Positions 1-10,146 of a stretch of 64,000 bases of DNA are shown one piece after another. The first letter of the stretch is position 1. Each line of letters begins with the position of its first letter. A program made the position numbers and the translations under genes. The stretch lies in NCBI GenBank assembly GCA_004194705.1, contig SADC01000897.1, positions 1 to 64,000 on the forward strand. Reading direction: 5' to 3'. Under the pieces are notes generated by a model. The model ran no database searches. It was not told the DNA's origin and saw nothing but the letters and a program-made list of their open reading frames with translations. The DNA is from Ditylenchus dipsaci (lineage: Eukaryota; Nematoda; Chromadorea; Rhabditida; Anguinidae).

Positions 1-1215
1 TTTAAAATTTTTAGAAGATAATTGATATTTTGACATCATTCTGAGAAGAAACGTATTATCGAGGAAGATCTATTCGATGAAATTAAACAACTATATCGAC
101 ACCAATTTTGAGTTCTCAGACGAAAAAATTCGAAACGCAGGATTTTCAAGTGTTATTGGCTGAGTATTTTCGCTATATTTGATAACATTTATTTGGCGAA
201 TTTTTTTGTCTTATGCTGTGGTTTTATAACCGTGCAAATTGTTTGAACTTTAGTTTATTGACTTCGCCACTAGCTTTTTCGAAAAAAACAAAAATTTAGT
301 GGAAGAAAGAGTTTGCGTCGAATATAAAAAGCATTTCTGATCAGTTTTCATAAAAATACGCATCGATAAATTCGCTAAAATTATAGGAAAAAAATATCGA
401 ATTGACTATCAAAAATATTAAAACCGAACTATTACCGGGTTGATTTCGCAATATAAATTATTTACTTTTTTTTAGTTCGACTATCGAAGTTCGAAAAAAT
501 TGAAAAATATATACTATTAAAATAAATATAGCAAAATTTACAATTATAATTAGTCTTTTTTCAACATGGAAAATTCAAAAATAGTAGCTAAAAGTTGAAA
601 AAATTGTTCAAATTTAAAATGGTCATTATTGTCTACTATTTTAAAAATTTTGTAAAAATGGTATAATTTTGAATTTTTGGTTGACAATTTTTCTGAATTG
701 CCATTTTTTATTGAAAAAGGGCTCGAAAAATGGAATTTTATATTAAAAATCAGGGTGAATTTCTGTCCCTGTGAAATTTTGAAATGGTGGTGTCTAAATT
801 GGGTATAATTTCGGAATATCTTTGCTCTTAAATTGCAAATTCACCGCTTTTTATTTCGAAAAGGCTTAAAAACGAAGGTTTTCGGTTAGGATATGGGTGG
901 AATGGTGTTCTAGAAATGGCCTTTCTATACTACTAGTATCTTATTTGAAAAATACCAAGGGTGCCCTAAACTGAAAGAGCACCCAGGAGAGAGGTACTAG
1001 AGAAAAAGCTAAGTTAGCCAGGGTGCAGTACACTGGTGAGGTACTTAGGTGAGACGTACCCTGTGGGGAAAGTGATCGTCTACTTGATGCAACTTTTTTT
1101 TACGTTTCTTCATTTTCCAAAAACTATTTTCTGGACTATACGCGGACGCTGAGATCGTTTTGATAGTGGTAAAGTGCGTATTCTGAGTATTTTTTCGAGT
1201 TTTTGAAAAATATTT
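1..1215. other. AT-rich sequence without recognisable feature
   Basis: The stretch is dominated by A and T runs. It has no open frame of coding character, no clear terminal inverted repeat and no RNA-like fold that I can see. It reads as intergenic or intronic filler. Confidence 0.5.
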
Positions 1216-1700
1216 TATTTTGGGGTGAATCCCGAACCCCAATCCGATCCGGAAATTTTAAAATCTAAATCCCGAATCTCGCGGAACCCATGCTCGCCGA
1301 TTTATCTCGGCCAATAACATCTGTTTCCAGTAAGCAGCTCTTAAGTCATACCAGAGACGTGTTTGAGTACAGAGGGGACAACTTGATGCAAAAAAAGCCG
1401 AACAACTAATTTTCTTCAACAAAGCTCTAAAATATATCAAGAATATAGAAGACATATATCTACTTATTGATTAAAATTCTCCGTGTTGTCAATTGTGTTA
1501 AAATAAATTCTTTGAATATCTAATCGAATAAAATCATTAGCGAAAAATCCCGATCGGGATACCGGATTTTTTGAGAATCCCAATCCGATTTCGAAAATTT
1601 TGAAATCCCGATCCCGAATCCCCGCCGGTCCAAGCCAATCCCAAATCACAATCCCGAATCCCGAAATTTTGAAAATCCCGATCCCGAATTCCGAAAAAGT
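1216..1700. repeat. Iterated AATCCCGATCCCG repeats, probable MITE
   Basis: Two clusters (about 1225-1290 and 1545-1695) iterate AATCCCGA and CCCGAATCCC with the partial palindrome CCCGATCGGGAT. They flank a 250-bp non-repetitive core, so the arrangement looks like subterminal arrays at the two ends of a small element. No target duplication was resolved. By analogy with the better-defined hAT elements elsewhere in the window, I infer a non-autonomous hAT-like element. Confidence 0.35.
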
Positions 1701-1905
1701 TGTTACAAAAATATTTGTTACAAAGTTTGCTGTTACGAATATCGTCTCTCAAAGTTGGTCTTTTTCAAATTCATTTGAAATTTTTACAGTTGAAAAAGTA
1801 AATTATATTATTCCTCCCAATTAGTTTCCAGTCTGTTATGAATGTTCCCAAATTGAAAAATCTTATCCTACAGAAATTCCAACTGCACCAAAAAAAATTA
1901 TCCAA

Positions 1906-2685
1906 AATTTAGTGTGGTTTGTGACCATTTTTCTCTTCAGGAATATTCAGATGGTTCAGCAGCTCTTCCAAATTTCCAGATTGCTGTGGCTCCTCCCATC
2001 GTGGTTTTCCGCGATGGCCTAGTTTATGGTCTCCTCCTGCATCTCTTCGGCTTCACCATGTTTAAGAATTGGCTGCCTGGGGATTCTGCTCAGTGTGCGA
2101 AGACAAAATTCTCCAAAAAATTCTTCATCTTTAAATTTTTAATCTGCTAATTTGGCGAATTTCTTCTCATCTTTGCTCGCCAAAAGTTCTTCTATCCCTT
2201 TTTTCAACTTCTCAATTCCGTGAGCTTTTTGCAAATGTTGGTGAATTGTGTTCAAAGCAGCAGTTTCTTTGCCAATTCTTTTAGTGGTTGGTTTTCTATG
2301 TGTGCTATACTTAAAGTCACCAAGGCTGTAATTAGATGGCCAATCAGCTGCTTGCCCAGTGCACCTCCAAAGCCTTGTTTGGACTGTAGGTTGCCTTTAA
2401 GTGCCATTGTGCCTGACTCATTATTTTACTCCAGACATGTACTACGGTATTCAATTTGTCGGCTTCTTCCTTTTTTGCCTTTTTGTGAGTTATTTCTGCT
2501 TCAATGGTCTGCAGCATATTAACTGTTTGTTTGAAGCATTTTGTCCCATGAATTTTGACTGTTTCAAAAGCTGCCAAGTCATTTGTTTTGTTTTGTGCAT
2601 ACTTTTTTGAAGGCAGCGCTGTGCACAGTCTGACCACCATCATCTATGAAGCTGACGGTGAATTTGTCACTCCTTTGAATGGTAA
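1906..2685 (-). pseudogene. Decayed copy 1 of an unrecognised helical-protein gene
   Basis: This minus-strand sequence is homologous to the copy at 15749-16803. Shared segments, in order, are an intron acceptor and exon start (AAATTAG followed by TACCATTCAAAGG), a patch reading SFIDDGGQTVHS, a Lys/Glu-rich helical stretch (EAEITHKKAKKEEADKLN), a patch reading ENQPLKELAK and ETAALNTIHQH only after frame changes, and a tail ending EFFGE. At least three frame changes and several stops break it, so as it stands it cannot give one protein. The product is not recognised. It looks like a charged, largely helical, possibly coiled-coil protein. The acidic tail of copy 2 is not clearly preserved. Either true decay or assembly indels could explain the breaks. 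Confidence 0.45.
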
Positions 2686-2689
2686 CTAA

Positions 2690-3006
2690 TTTATTACGAA
2701 TAATTATACTAGGATATAACAGATTAAGCTAAGAATTTGTAAAGAGAGGGTGAAAGATGTTAAGGAGATAGTCTCGACATGAAAAGATTATTTGAAGTTT
2801 TGTTTTTTTAATGTGGTTTATGAAATATGGTTTGCCGACAATCCGGTGTTGTGATTTCAGACAAACTTATGCAAATACAAAGTGGATAAGCACATCAATA
2901 TCAGAATTTTGAAATTTCTTTCGAAAAATGCCTGAAAACAGAAAAGGAAAGAGGAAAAATTATCGAAAAAAAGTTATCAGTCTTTTATTAAATTTCGATT
3001 TTTAAG
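2690..3006. other. No recognisable feature
   Basis: AT-rich sequence between the decayed gene copy and the 202-bp hAT-like MITE. Nothing supportable is seen. Confidence 0.4.
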
Positions 3007-3208
3007 CAGGGCTCCGAATGAAAATTTAACAACACAGGACTATCTGGGTAAAGAAGGACATTTTGACTGTTTTGAGTAAAAGGGTCATTTTATCCAGTGC
3101 TTGTTGCCATTTTGAAGCGAAAAAAAGAATTTTGACCAAATTTTAAAAATAAAAAAAAATTTGGGGCGCCAAAAAAGGACAACTTTTTAAAAAGGACGAT
3201 CGGAGCCC
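3007..3208. mobile_element. hAT-type MITE, 202 bp, family shared with 55447-55649
   Basis: It begins CAGGGCTCCGAATG and ends TCGGAGCCC, an inverted terminal repeat of hAT form. Flanking octamers (TTTTTAAG and GTTTTAGG) agree at 6 of 8 positions. The interior (GGACATTTTG near the left, then CATTTTATCCAGTGCTTGTTG) matches the element at 55447, which has nearly the same length. It is non-autonomous with no open frame. Confidence 0.6.
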
Positions 3209-4103
3209 GTTTTAGGGCATTTTTGAAAGAATTGATAAATTCTGGTATTGAGGATGCTAAGCCAACTTTTAATTCTGCACAAGTTGTCCAGAACCACAAC
3301 GCCGGATCGTAGGCAAAATATGGCTCCAAAACACACTTAAAAAACATAAGACTTGGAATAATCTTTTCGCGTGGAGACTATCTCCTTAAGAGCTTTCACT
3401 CCTTTAAGGTGTATTCCCGTGAAAAAAATGCCTTAGTACCCCTCTTCGATTTTTTAAAATTTACCCAAAAGTTTTAAAAAATGTTGTTTACGCTTCTAAT
3501 CATTTTTACTCAAAAAATGGCCTGGTGACAATGAGGATAATAAAGGCAGACAAGACATTTGAATATTCATTTTAGCAGTTGATACTTTTGCTTTTGCAAT
3601 TTTGCCGATAAAGGATTGTAACCCGTCATCTGCATCTTCATTTGCAAACGGAAATCGCATACTGATAGTATATGACCGTCATTGACTTGACGACTAAACA
3701 GCGCTTTTTACAGGGAGAAGGACATTTAGACTAGCTTTTCGCATGGAATTCACTTATTGTTGCTATCTCCATGCAAAAACTAAAACTTACCGTGACTTGC
3801 AACAAATGTCAGTCTGCAAACTTTACATCTGTGGATAAAATACAACAGAAGAGACCAAGTAAAAATTCGTCCCATTAAAAATAGGTCATATTTTTATAAT
3901 GGCCAGTCGGCCTAAATTGCCGGCTAAATCCACTACATTGACACCGACCAAAACAAACCTAACTTGAAATGAGCATTGTGGAAAAAGTTGACCGTTAAAT
4001 ATACCGTTTCCTCTATTAGAACCACACCCCCAACGAGGATTGTGAAAAAGAACCACATGTGGTCTAGAGAGAATACGGTATATAATAGAATAAAGTTTTT
4101 AAA
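3209..4103. other. No recognisable feature
   Basis: Mixed AT-rich sequence with no convincing repeat, RNA gene or coding frame. Confidence 0.4.
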
Positions 4104-4524
4104 CAGTCGAGTGTCGATAATCCGACACCCCTTCGAGTTCGTTCCCACATAGGTCCGACGCTTTTTTTACCCCAATTTTCGAAGGCCTTTAGAAATTCTG
4201 TTTTGACAGTCTGGTGCCAAATATCGTAAGGATTCCTATTTTATCGGTCGTTTATAAAATTCTTGAATTTCGACACTTAAAAACTGGAATTCCGATAACC
4301 CGACACCTTTTTAAAAAATAGAGTGTCGGGTTATCGGAATTTCGGTTTTTAAAAACGTCAAAATTCAAGAACTTTTCAAAACGACCGATGAAATCGTATC
4401 CTTACGATATTTGCCTCAAACTGTCAAAACATAATTTTCAAAAAGCCTTCGAAAATTGGGGTAAAAAAAGTTGGGACCCAGGTGGAAACGAACTCGAGGT
4501 TGTCGGCTCATCGGCAATCGACAT
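4104..4524. mobile_element. pogo/Tigger-like foldback element
   Basis: The ends pair across the whole element. The left starts CAGTCGAGTGTCGATAA and the right is its diverged inverse, ending CGGCAATCGACATG. The two arms of about 205 bp meet at a short AT-rich centre near 4314. Each arm carries the block CGTAAGGATTCC next to TCGGTCG, also found at about 13412, 48757, 57375 and 57540. The terminal form CAGTCGA..TCGATA is typical of pogo/Tigger-type non-autonomous elements. Short open frames crossing it are by-products of the palindrome. Confidence 0.6.
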
Positions 4525-4844
4525 GTTATATACATACCTTAACTTTTCGTTGACTATGTCCACAAGTTCAATAATTTTCTTTAGATTTGTGTCGGAAGAA
4601 GTTGCATGTGGAGGAAGTACAACTGAGGTGTTTCAGGCTTGGCTACTCCACCACTTTGCTGCACTTTTAGCTTTGAATCGTGTGGATGATTGTTACTAGT
4701 GCAATCCACACATTCTAGTATACTGACCAAAAAAAATAAGCACAAAAAACTTTGACTGAACATTTAGCCTTCTAAAATCATTAAAATAGTTATTTTACAA
4801 AAAACTTGTCACGATACACTAATGAAATTGACTTTACTTAGTTA
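4525..4844. other. No recognisable feature
   Basis: Ordinary AT-rich sequence. No repeat or coding signal is supported. Confidence 0.35.
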
Positions 4845-5050
4845 CAGTCGAGTCTCGATATAGGGGGTATAGACGTTTCCCTACAATTGGACATTTTTGG
4901 CGTTCTGCCCTATGTTCTGTTTAGCCACTTAGGCTACTTAGGCTTAGTCCTTAGGCTTAGCTTAGGTTTAGGTTGAAGGGACGAACCCGACTGTTTGTTA
5001 AATCGGGTGTACAGTCGAACGTCTGTATAGCGACCCTCTATATTGCATCC
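4845..5050. repeat. Two pogo/Tigger-like terminal motifs with TTAGGC-rich spacer
   Basis: TACAGTCGAGTCTCGATATAG occurs near 4845 and TACAGTCGAACGTCTGTA near 5011, in the same orientation. The spacer contains a degenerate TTAGGC/CTTAGGCTTAG run at about 4922-4975. The two ends are probably fragments of separate Tigger-like MITEs. Confidence 0.4.
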
Positions 5051-6840
5051 ACCTCTGTGTTGCATCCGTTCTTTTTTTGTTTTGGTTTGGTTGTCCCGGA
5101 AAATAAATTACCTATTATCAAATCAAAAATGGGGCGCAAAGGGCTTGTGTAGAGATGTCGCACACACACTACCTGAGACACAATCACTCGAAAGTGATCT
5201 GGATGCATATAACATGTATGCATACCGAGCTTATTTATGCGTTAGGCCCCAAAGAAAGTAAAAACTGTTCAAATTAGTATTCGTACCAGATTTTGCTTGA
5301 AAAAAGTTGAAACTTGGTTCAAAATACCCTAAAAACCATCTACCCCAAGGGGTGGCAATTTTTTTTGATAAAATTCAACTTTTTATTTAGAAAGTGTTAG
5401 AAATGCTTTCGTACCTTGTTGTGCAGAAAAAAATGAGTTCGGAGAGGGGGGCTGTGATTTTGGGTCGAAAAAAATCTTTTCCTTTATTTGACTAGCTTCT
5501 ATATCTACCACTCCTACGTGTATCCCGTATTAATGTGACGGCGGGACTTCAGTTTTAATCCTATCCCGGATTTTTTTTTATATTTTTTGTCTCATCCTAT
5601 TCTCGGTTTGGTCGACCTCCATCATTAGAGAAAAGACCCAACAGGTGTGCAAACATGTAAAAAATCGAATCGGGCTTGTCCTTTCGTTGTCAGTTTCAAG
5701 CAAGCGCTTTTTTGGTATTTTCCAAAAAATACTATTTTTTATTGTGCAATTAAGCAATTTCGTTTCTCGAAAACTTTTTTCAGCATAAATCAACGGAGAA
5801 AGAATATTTTCAAATGGTAGGAGAGAGAGATCTTCAGCAGCTACTTTTTGACATCAACTACTACTTCACTTCATACACCTTTTGTTCATATATTTTGTTT
5901 TCTTCTCTATAAGGAAAAAACTTCACTAAAAACCTAGTTAAAATCACGGTTTTTGTTGTGAGTTTGGTGTGATTTCTCCTCCAAAATTATTTTTATCAGT
6001 CTGTTGACATTCAATCGATTAATAAAAATTTCAGCTACGAAACGGTGTAAAACATCTGAGATAAGAATGCAAAATATATTGAAAAAAAGGTATGTGAAGT
6101 AAAGTTGTAGTTGAAGTCCCCTTGAATTTTTTTCTGCGAAGGCAATTAGACTTCTTTTTCTTGAAAAAAATTCATATTTCTAACATTCCAACGGTCAGGC
6201 GTGAGCTTTGCTGCTCTTGGTTTATAGAATGTTGCGCTAAACACGATAATGCTAGTTTTTTGACAAATTTTTGTGTTGGGTTAATCTTCTATTAGAGACA
6301 ATTAAATTTTCAATTTTGAATTTATCTCGTCACGAAAGTACGAAATAACCTATGAGTTTAGATTTTTAACCCTTTTAGCAGTTGTTTAGCTCGTTTTGTA
6401 GAGCAGACTCAGGTCTATTTTGAGTGGTTGTTTGTCTAATTATTGTTAGGTTTGTGGGTGCGCACTCAGTTTTGCTAAAATTATTTTTAATAGACGCCGA
6501 AATTCCAAAATGCTGTACTTACTATTTTTCACACGTTTTATATATTTTTTGACTGATAAAACAGCAACAACTATCCACTCTAAACGCTTGAAACCTGAAT
6601 TACACAATCCACTCTATTCTGAGGCATTAAGGCATCTGACTCGAAATCTGATTGCTCAATTAGTTTCGCAAAAAATTTATTCCCTTTAAAAACCCCCACA
6701 AAACAACTTATTTCTAACTATTGGAATTCTTGGCGATTAAGCCATCAGACTGAAATTCGGATACGTTCAATCGCTTTTCATAGAAATTTTACCCCACTTT
6801 AATAAACTCCCTATACACACAGTTTTTTCAGTTTTTTCAG
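5051..6840. other. No recognisable feature
   Basis: About 1.8 kb of AT-rich sequence without supportable genes, inverted repeats or RNA genes. It includes poly-T tracts and one GAGAGAGA stretch near 5821. Confidence 0.4.
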
Positions 6841-6915
6841 CCATTCCGGATGGGATTCGGGCAATTCTAAGGTGACGTAGAGTTGGTGGTTCGAATCCAC
6901 CTGGGTGCATACCCC
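6841..6915 (+). other. tRNA-like or SINE fragment with perfect pol III B box
   Basis: GGTTCGAATCC at 6888-6898 matches the pol III B-box consensus and sits in a T-arm-like stem (GGTGG pairing with CCACC). A 3' stretch TGGGTGCATACCCC and a T run follow. No 5' acceptor half or convincing A box pairs with it, so it is not a complete tRNA gene. A tRNA-derived SINE or tRNA relic is most likely. Confidence 0.4.
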
Positions 6916-7738
6916 TTTTTATGATTTTTAGACATTTTTGTCAGCAGGGGGGACCAAGGAAATTTTTCGCAACTTCGTTTTTTGCCAAATTTCATTTCGC
7001 CATAACTCACGTTACCCAAATTTTGTTTTTGCCCAGTATTTCCTAGCCATTTTGCTTGTTGTTTTCTCAGATCTGTTCATTAACTTTGACATACAATTCA
7101 CTTTTACAGTGATAAACGTAATGTTCGGTGAAAAAGAAGAAGCAGCAGGGCTACACGTTGACATATCATGCACAAAAAACAAAAAACTAAATGTGGTCCC
7201 ACGGTGCTTTTAAAGCGTACTGGTTTCAGGCACATCCCTAGATTTAACGACGCTTGATTTAACGGTTCAAAACCAAACTTTTGTTCAAATAGTGTATAAT
7301 TTTTTTACTTTGTCATAAAAATGTGTGCACTCAGTTTGAGCTTCAGTAATAACAATATGGGTTTCTAACAGGCTTTTTAATAGGCTTAGGCTTTTTACCA
7401 GGCTTTTTACCAATCACTACATACAAAACTGCCATTCAGACAAAAAATTGCAGCAAGACTTGCATTTAAATAATTATTGAAACAGTAAAAGTGAAAAGAA
7501 TGAGCATTTACACTCGAATCACCCTTATTAATAGTTAGCTAGCTAAAATTGATGATAAGCATCTTTTTAGCCACTTAATGCTGAACAGTTTTTGTGTGCT
7601 AACAAAATACAGAGAATTATTCATTTTCGGAAGCACAATCAAATACAAAAATACAGGGCACTGACTGTATCATAGAAAAATCAGGCACTTGTTTACTGGG
7701 GGGGGGGAGGATCTTTTTTAGTCAATTATGAAATAGTG
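6916..7738. other. No recognisable feature
   Basis: AT-rich sequence with a G10 run near 7699. Nothing coding is supported. Confidence 0.35.
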
Positions 7739-8629
7739 TTTTAGACAAGTGTTGGGAATTTCTGAAATTCTCGTACTCGTACTTCGTAAAAGTAGTTTTT
7801 TGACCTCGTACTCCGTATCGTACTCGTACCACGCTACAAAATCTCGTCGTCTCGTACTAGTAGTACGAGCTGAAAAAGGCTCTTACTCGTACTCGTACTT
7901 TACTCGTACCTGAGGGAAAACCATGCTGTACTCGTACTTGAATAAAAAATCCGTAATCTTTAAATATTTTCACAAACATTTATTTAATCTAAGTAACATT
8001 TTTATATAATTTTTGTCGAATGAGGAATCGACTACCATAAGGGAGTATTTTTTAGAAGAATTCAGTATTAGAAACACTACGCGTTTACTACTGAAGCTTA
8101 AGCAACGCTTCGCATTGCGATTTTTAAGGAGTAGATATTTGACACACCATAAAATGAATAACACACCATGACCAAAATCTAGCTGCTTCGCATCCTTGGA
8201 ATAAGGCATATTATGACTAAACATGAAAGGCATAGATTAAAACGGCCGCTTCGCGTGCCTTGAAATGAGAGAATACCATGACCATACCATGGAAAAGACG
8301 TCAATTCAGAAGAATAATCAGAACATTTAAAGAGGAAATAGGAAACTTATGCTTCAAAATGCCTTCTCATTTAAAACTCATGCTTTTATAAGAAAATTCT
8401 GCTCAAAAATAGCCAGAAAAAAACATGGCATCGTACTTAAAGCTTCTCTTGGTACTCGTACTTGTTCTTTCGTCCTCGTAATCGTACACGTACCTCATCA
8501 TTTTTTCTGTTCGTACTAGTACTCGTACCTCTATTTTTCAGCTGCTCGTACTTCATACTCGTACTCGTAGTACGAGTAGTCGAGTACGAGTACGAAGTAC
8601 GAGTACGAGTTCCCAACACTGGTTTAGAC
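7739..8629. mobile_element. Non-autonomous hAT element with TCGTAC arrays and TSD
   Basis: Flanking octamers TTTTAGAC (7739-7746) and GTTTAGAC (8622-8629) differ at one base. The element proper (7747-8621, 875 bp) has terminal repeats AGTGTTGGGAA / TTCCCAACACT. Inside each end lies a dense array of TCGTACTCGTAC, its strand complement on the other side. The core (about 7950-8420) is AT-rich with no transposase. The 8-bp duplication and CAGTGTTGGGAA-like ends are hAT hallmarks. The arrays are plausibly multiple transposase-binding sites, which is inference. Confidence 0.8.
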
Positions 8630-8876
8630 GTCTTCTAAGTAATTTTATACGCTAAAACGATGAAAAAGTTGTTTCCCAAAATTTCCATACTAAAAAATGG
8701 GTTTCAAAAAAATTTGGTTCTATAAGTCGACCAAATTACCTGGTTCCCCAAGCTAAATAACCAAAAGAGTACTTGGATATCCCTAAAAATACGAAAAGAT
8801 GGGATTTGAATATAGTTTTGTTAGCTGGGGCCTACTGCATAAAGAAACTCTGGTATGTGAATTGTTTTCATGCATC

Positions 8877-9040
8877 CAGAGTTTTTTTCCAGTGATTTTT
8901 GTCTAAGGTATGTGGGTTGTGCGCCAATCTCCAGTCCCAAGCTACCAACCCTCTTTGCCCCGAAGGGGTCGCAGGGAGCTTGAGAGTTAGAGATCGGCCC
9001 ACTTCAGTTACCTAAGACAAATCCGAGCGAAGCTCTTGTC
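8877..9040. repeat. Hairpin-forming inverted repeat with CCCCGAAGGGG tip
   Basis: TTTTGTCTAAGGTA on the left pairs with TACCTAAGACAAA on the right, and inner segments (GTGGG with CCCAC, CTCC with GGAG) continue the stem. The tip is CCCCGAAGGGG. The fold could be a MITE relic or a structured transcript. The sequence alone does not decide. Confidence 0.4.
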
Positions 9041-9240
9041 AAAAATAATTATAGAGACCGTTTTTTGCTAGCTCCAGTGATTAAAAGTGGAGATAAACTT
9101 AATTATACACGATTTTACTTGGCGGACGCAAGTCAATTCGGTCAACTTATGACAACCTTTTGAAACCTTTTTTTAGTACGGAAATTGTTTGGAACATTTT
9201 TTTAATTGTTTTTAGCATATAAAATTTACTTTACAGACGT

Positions 9241-9560
9241 TCGAACCAATTCACAGTCGACCGAAAAGCCCCTCATCAAGTAATTTTTTTCGGGTGGGAG
9301 GTGAGGGGAGGCCAACCCTATCATGACTACATTACCTAGAAAGTTTTTTTTACATTTTGTATAAAGTGGCTTCTCATATAACGACCTTCATAAAATGACT
9401 CTCTTCTACAGAACGAATGGCTGAAAAAAATTTAGTTGGCCTTAACAAATTAGGCCAAATAACTTTTTATGCAAGGAGTCTCCCTCCATCTAATGTTCCC
9501 TCTATATAACGCTTTTTGCTTTTATCATGGTGTTTAAACTCCTTTTCTCATAACGACCAT
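9241..9560. repeat. Decayed Tigger-like terminal sequences
   Basis: Repeated ATATAACGACC, TATATAACGC and CATAACGACC resemble the TCGATATAACGACC type ends of pogo/Tigger elements. No intact pair of ends or TA duplication can be assigned. Confidence 0.35.
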
Positions 9561-9818
9561 AAAACTTGGTAAATTTTCGAAATTCGGAAGTTACACTGAT
9601 TTAACCACCCCTCTCCTAAGTACGTGATTTTTTTTTTTTTTCCTGGAAGTGGTTTATATGGGTAAAACATGCGAGGAATCGATTGCAATCATCAGAAAAG
9701 CAGACACGATTTTTTTTTAACATCCGTACTTCGACAGCATCCAAGCGCACGTACGGTGTACTTCTTCTTAAGAAAGCATTATTGTTTTGACATTTTGAGC
9801 ACAATAAACGATTTAATG

Positions 9819-10045
9819 GGCATACCCACGCTTATAAGAGGTGGAGACGGCAATTCAAATTTTTCCTAATAATTAAAATTGTGTACGGATTCTCAGCTTG
9901 CTTTTTAACAAACAAGGTCTAGTATATTATTTAAGGTGTGGTTTTGTTAGAAATCAAAGTTGAAAATATCCGTACAAAAGTTCAATGATTAGGAAAAAAT
10001 TGAATTCCCCGCCACCCCTCTTATTAGTGTGAGCAATGCCATTCA
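9819..10045. repeat. Inverted repeat (foldback), about 95-bp arms
   Basis: GGCATACCCACGCTTATAAG at the left pairs with the diverged inverse CTTATTAGTGTGAGCAATGCC at the right. The stem continues inward through GTGGAGACGGCAATTCAA and TTTTCCTAAT. It leaves a loop of about 60 bp and carries no coding frame. A foldback MITE is the simplest reading. Confidence 0.55.
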
Positions 10046-10146
10046 GTACATTTTTGTCGATTTTGAAAGGGCTCAAATATATTTTACCACTTTTTCATAT
10101 AGTTCGAGAAACATCTGGCAAACCCGCTAAAAAACAAGAGGCAATG

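Noticed and set aside
4388..4699. 103-codon frame as a gene
   Set aside because: Its first half is the right arm of the Tigger-like foldback and the rest shows no domain or splice context.
6841..6915. A functional tRNA gene at the GGTTCGAATCC box
   Set aside because: No 5' half pairs with the TGGGTGCA 3' end, and no acceptable D-arm or anticodon arm can be drawn.
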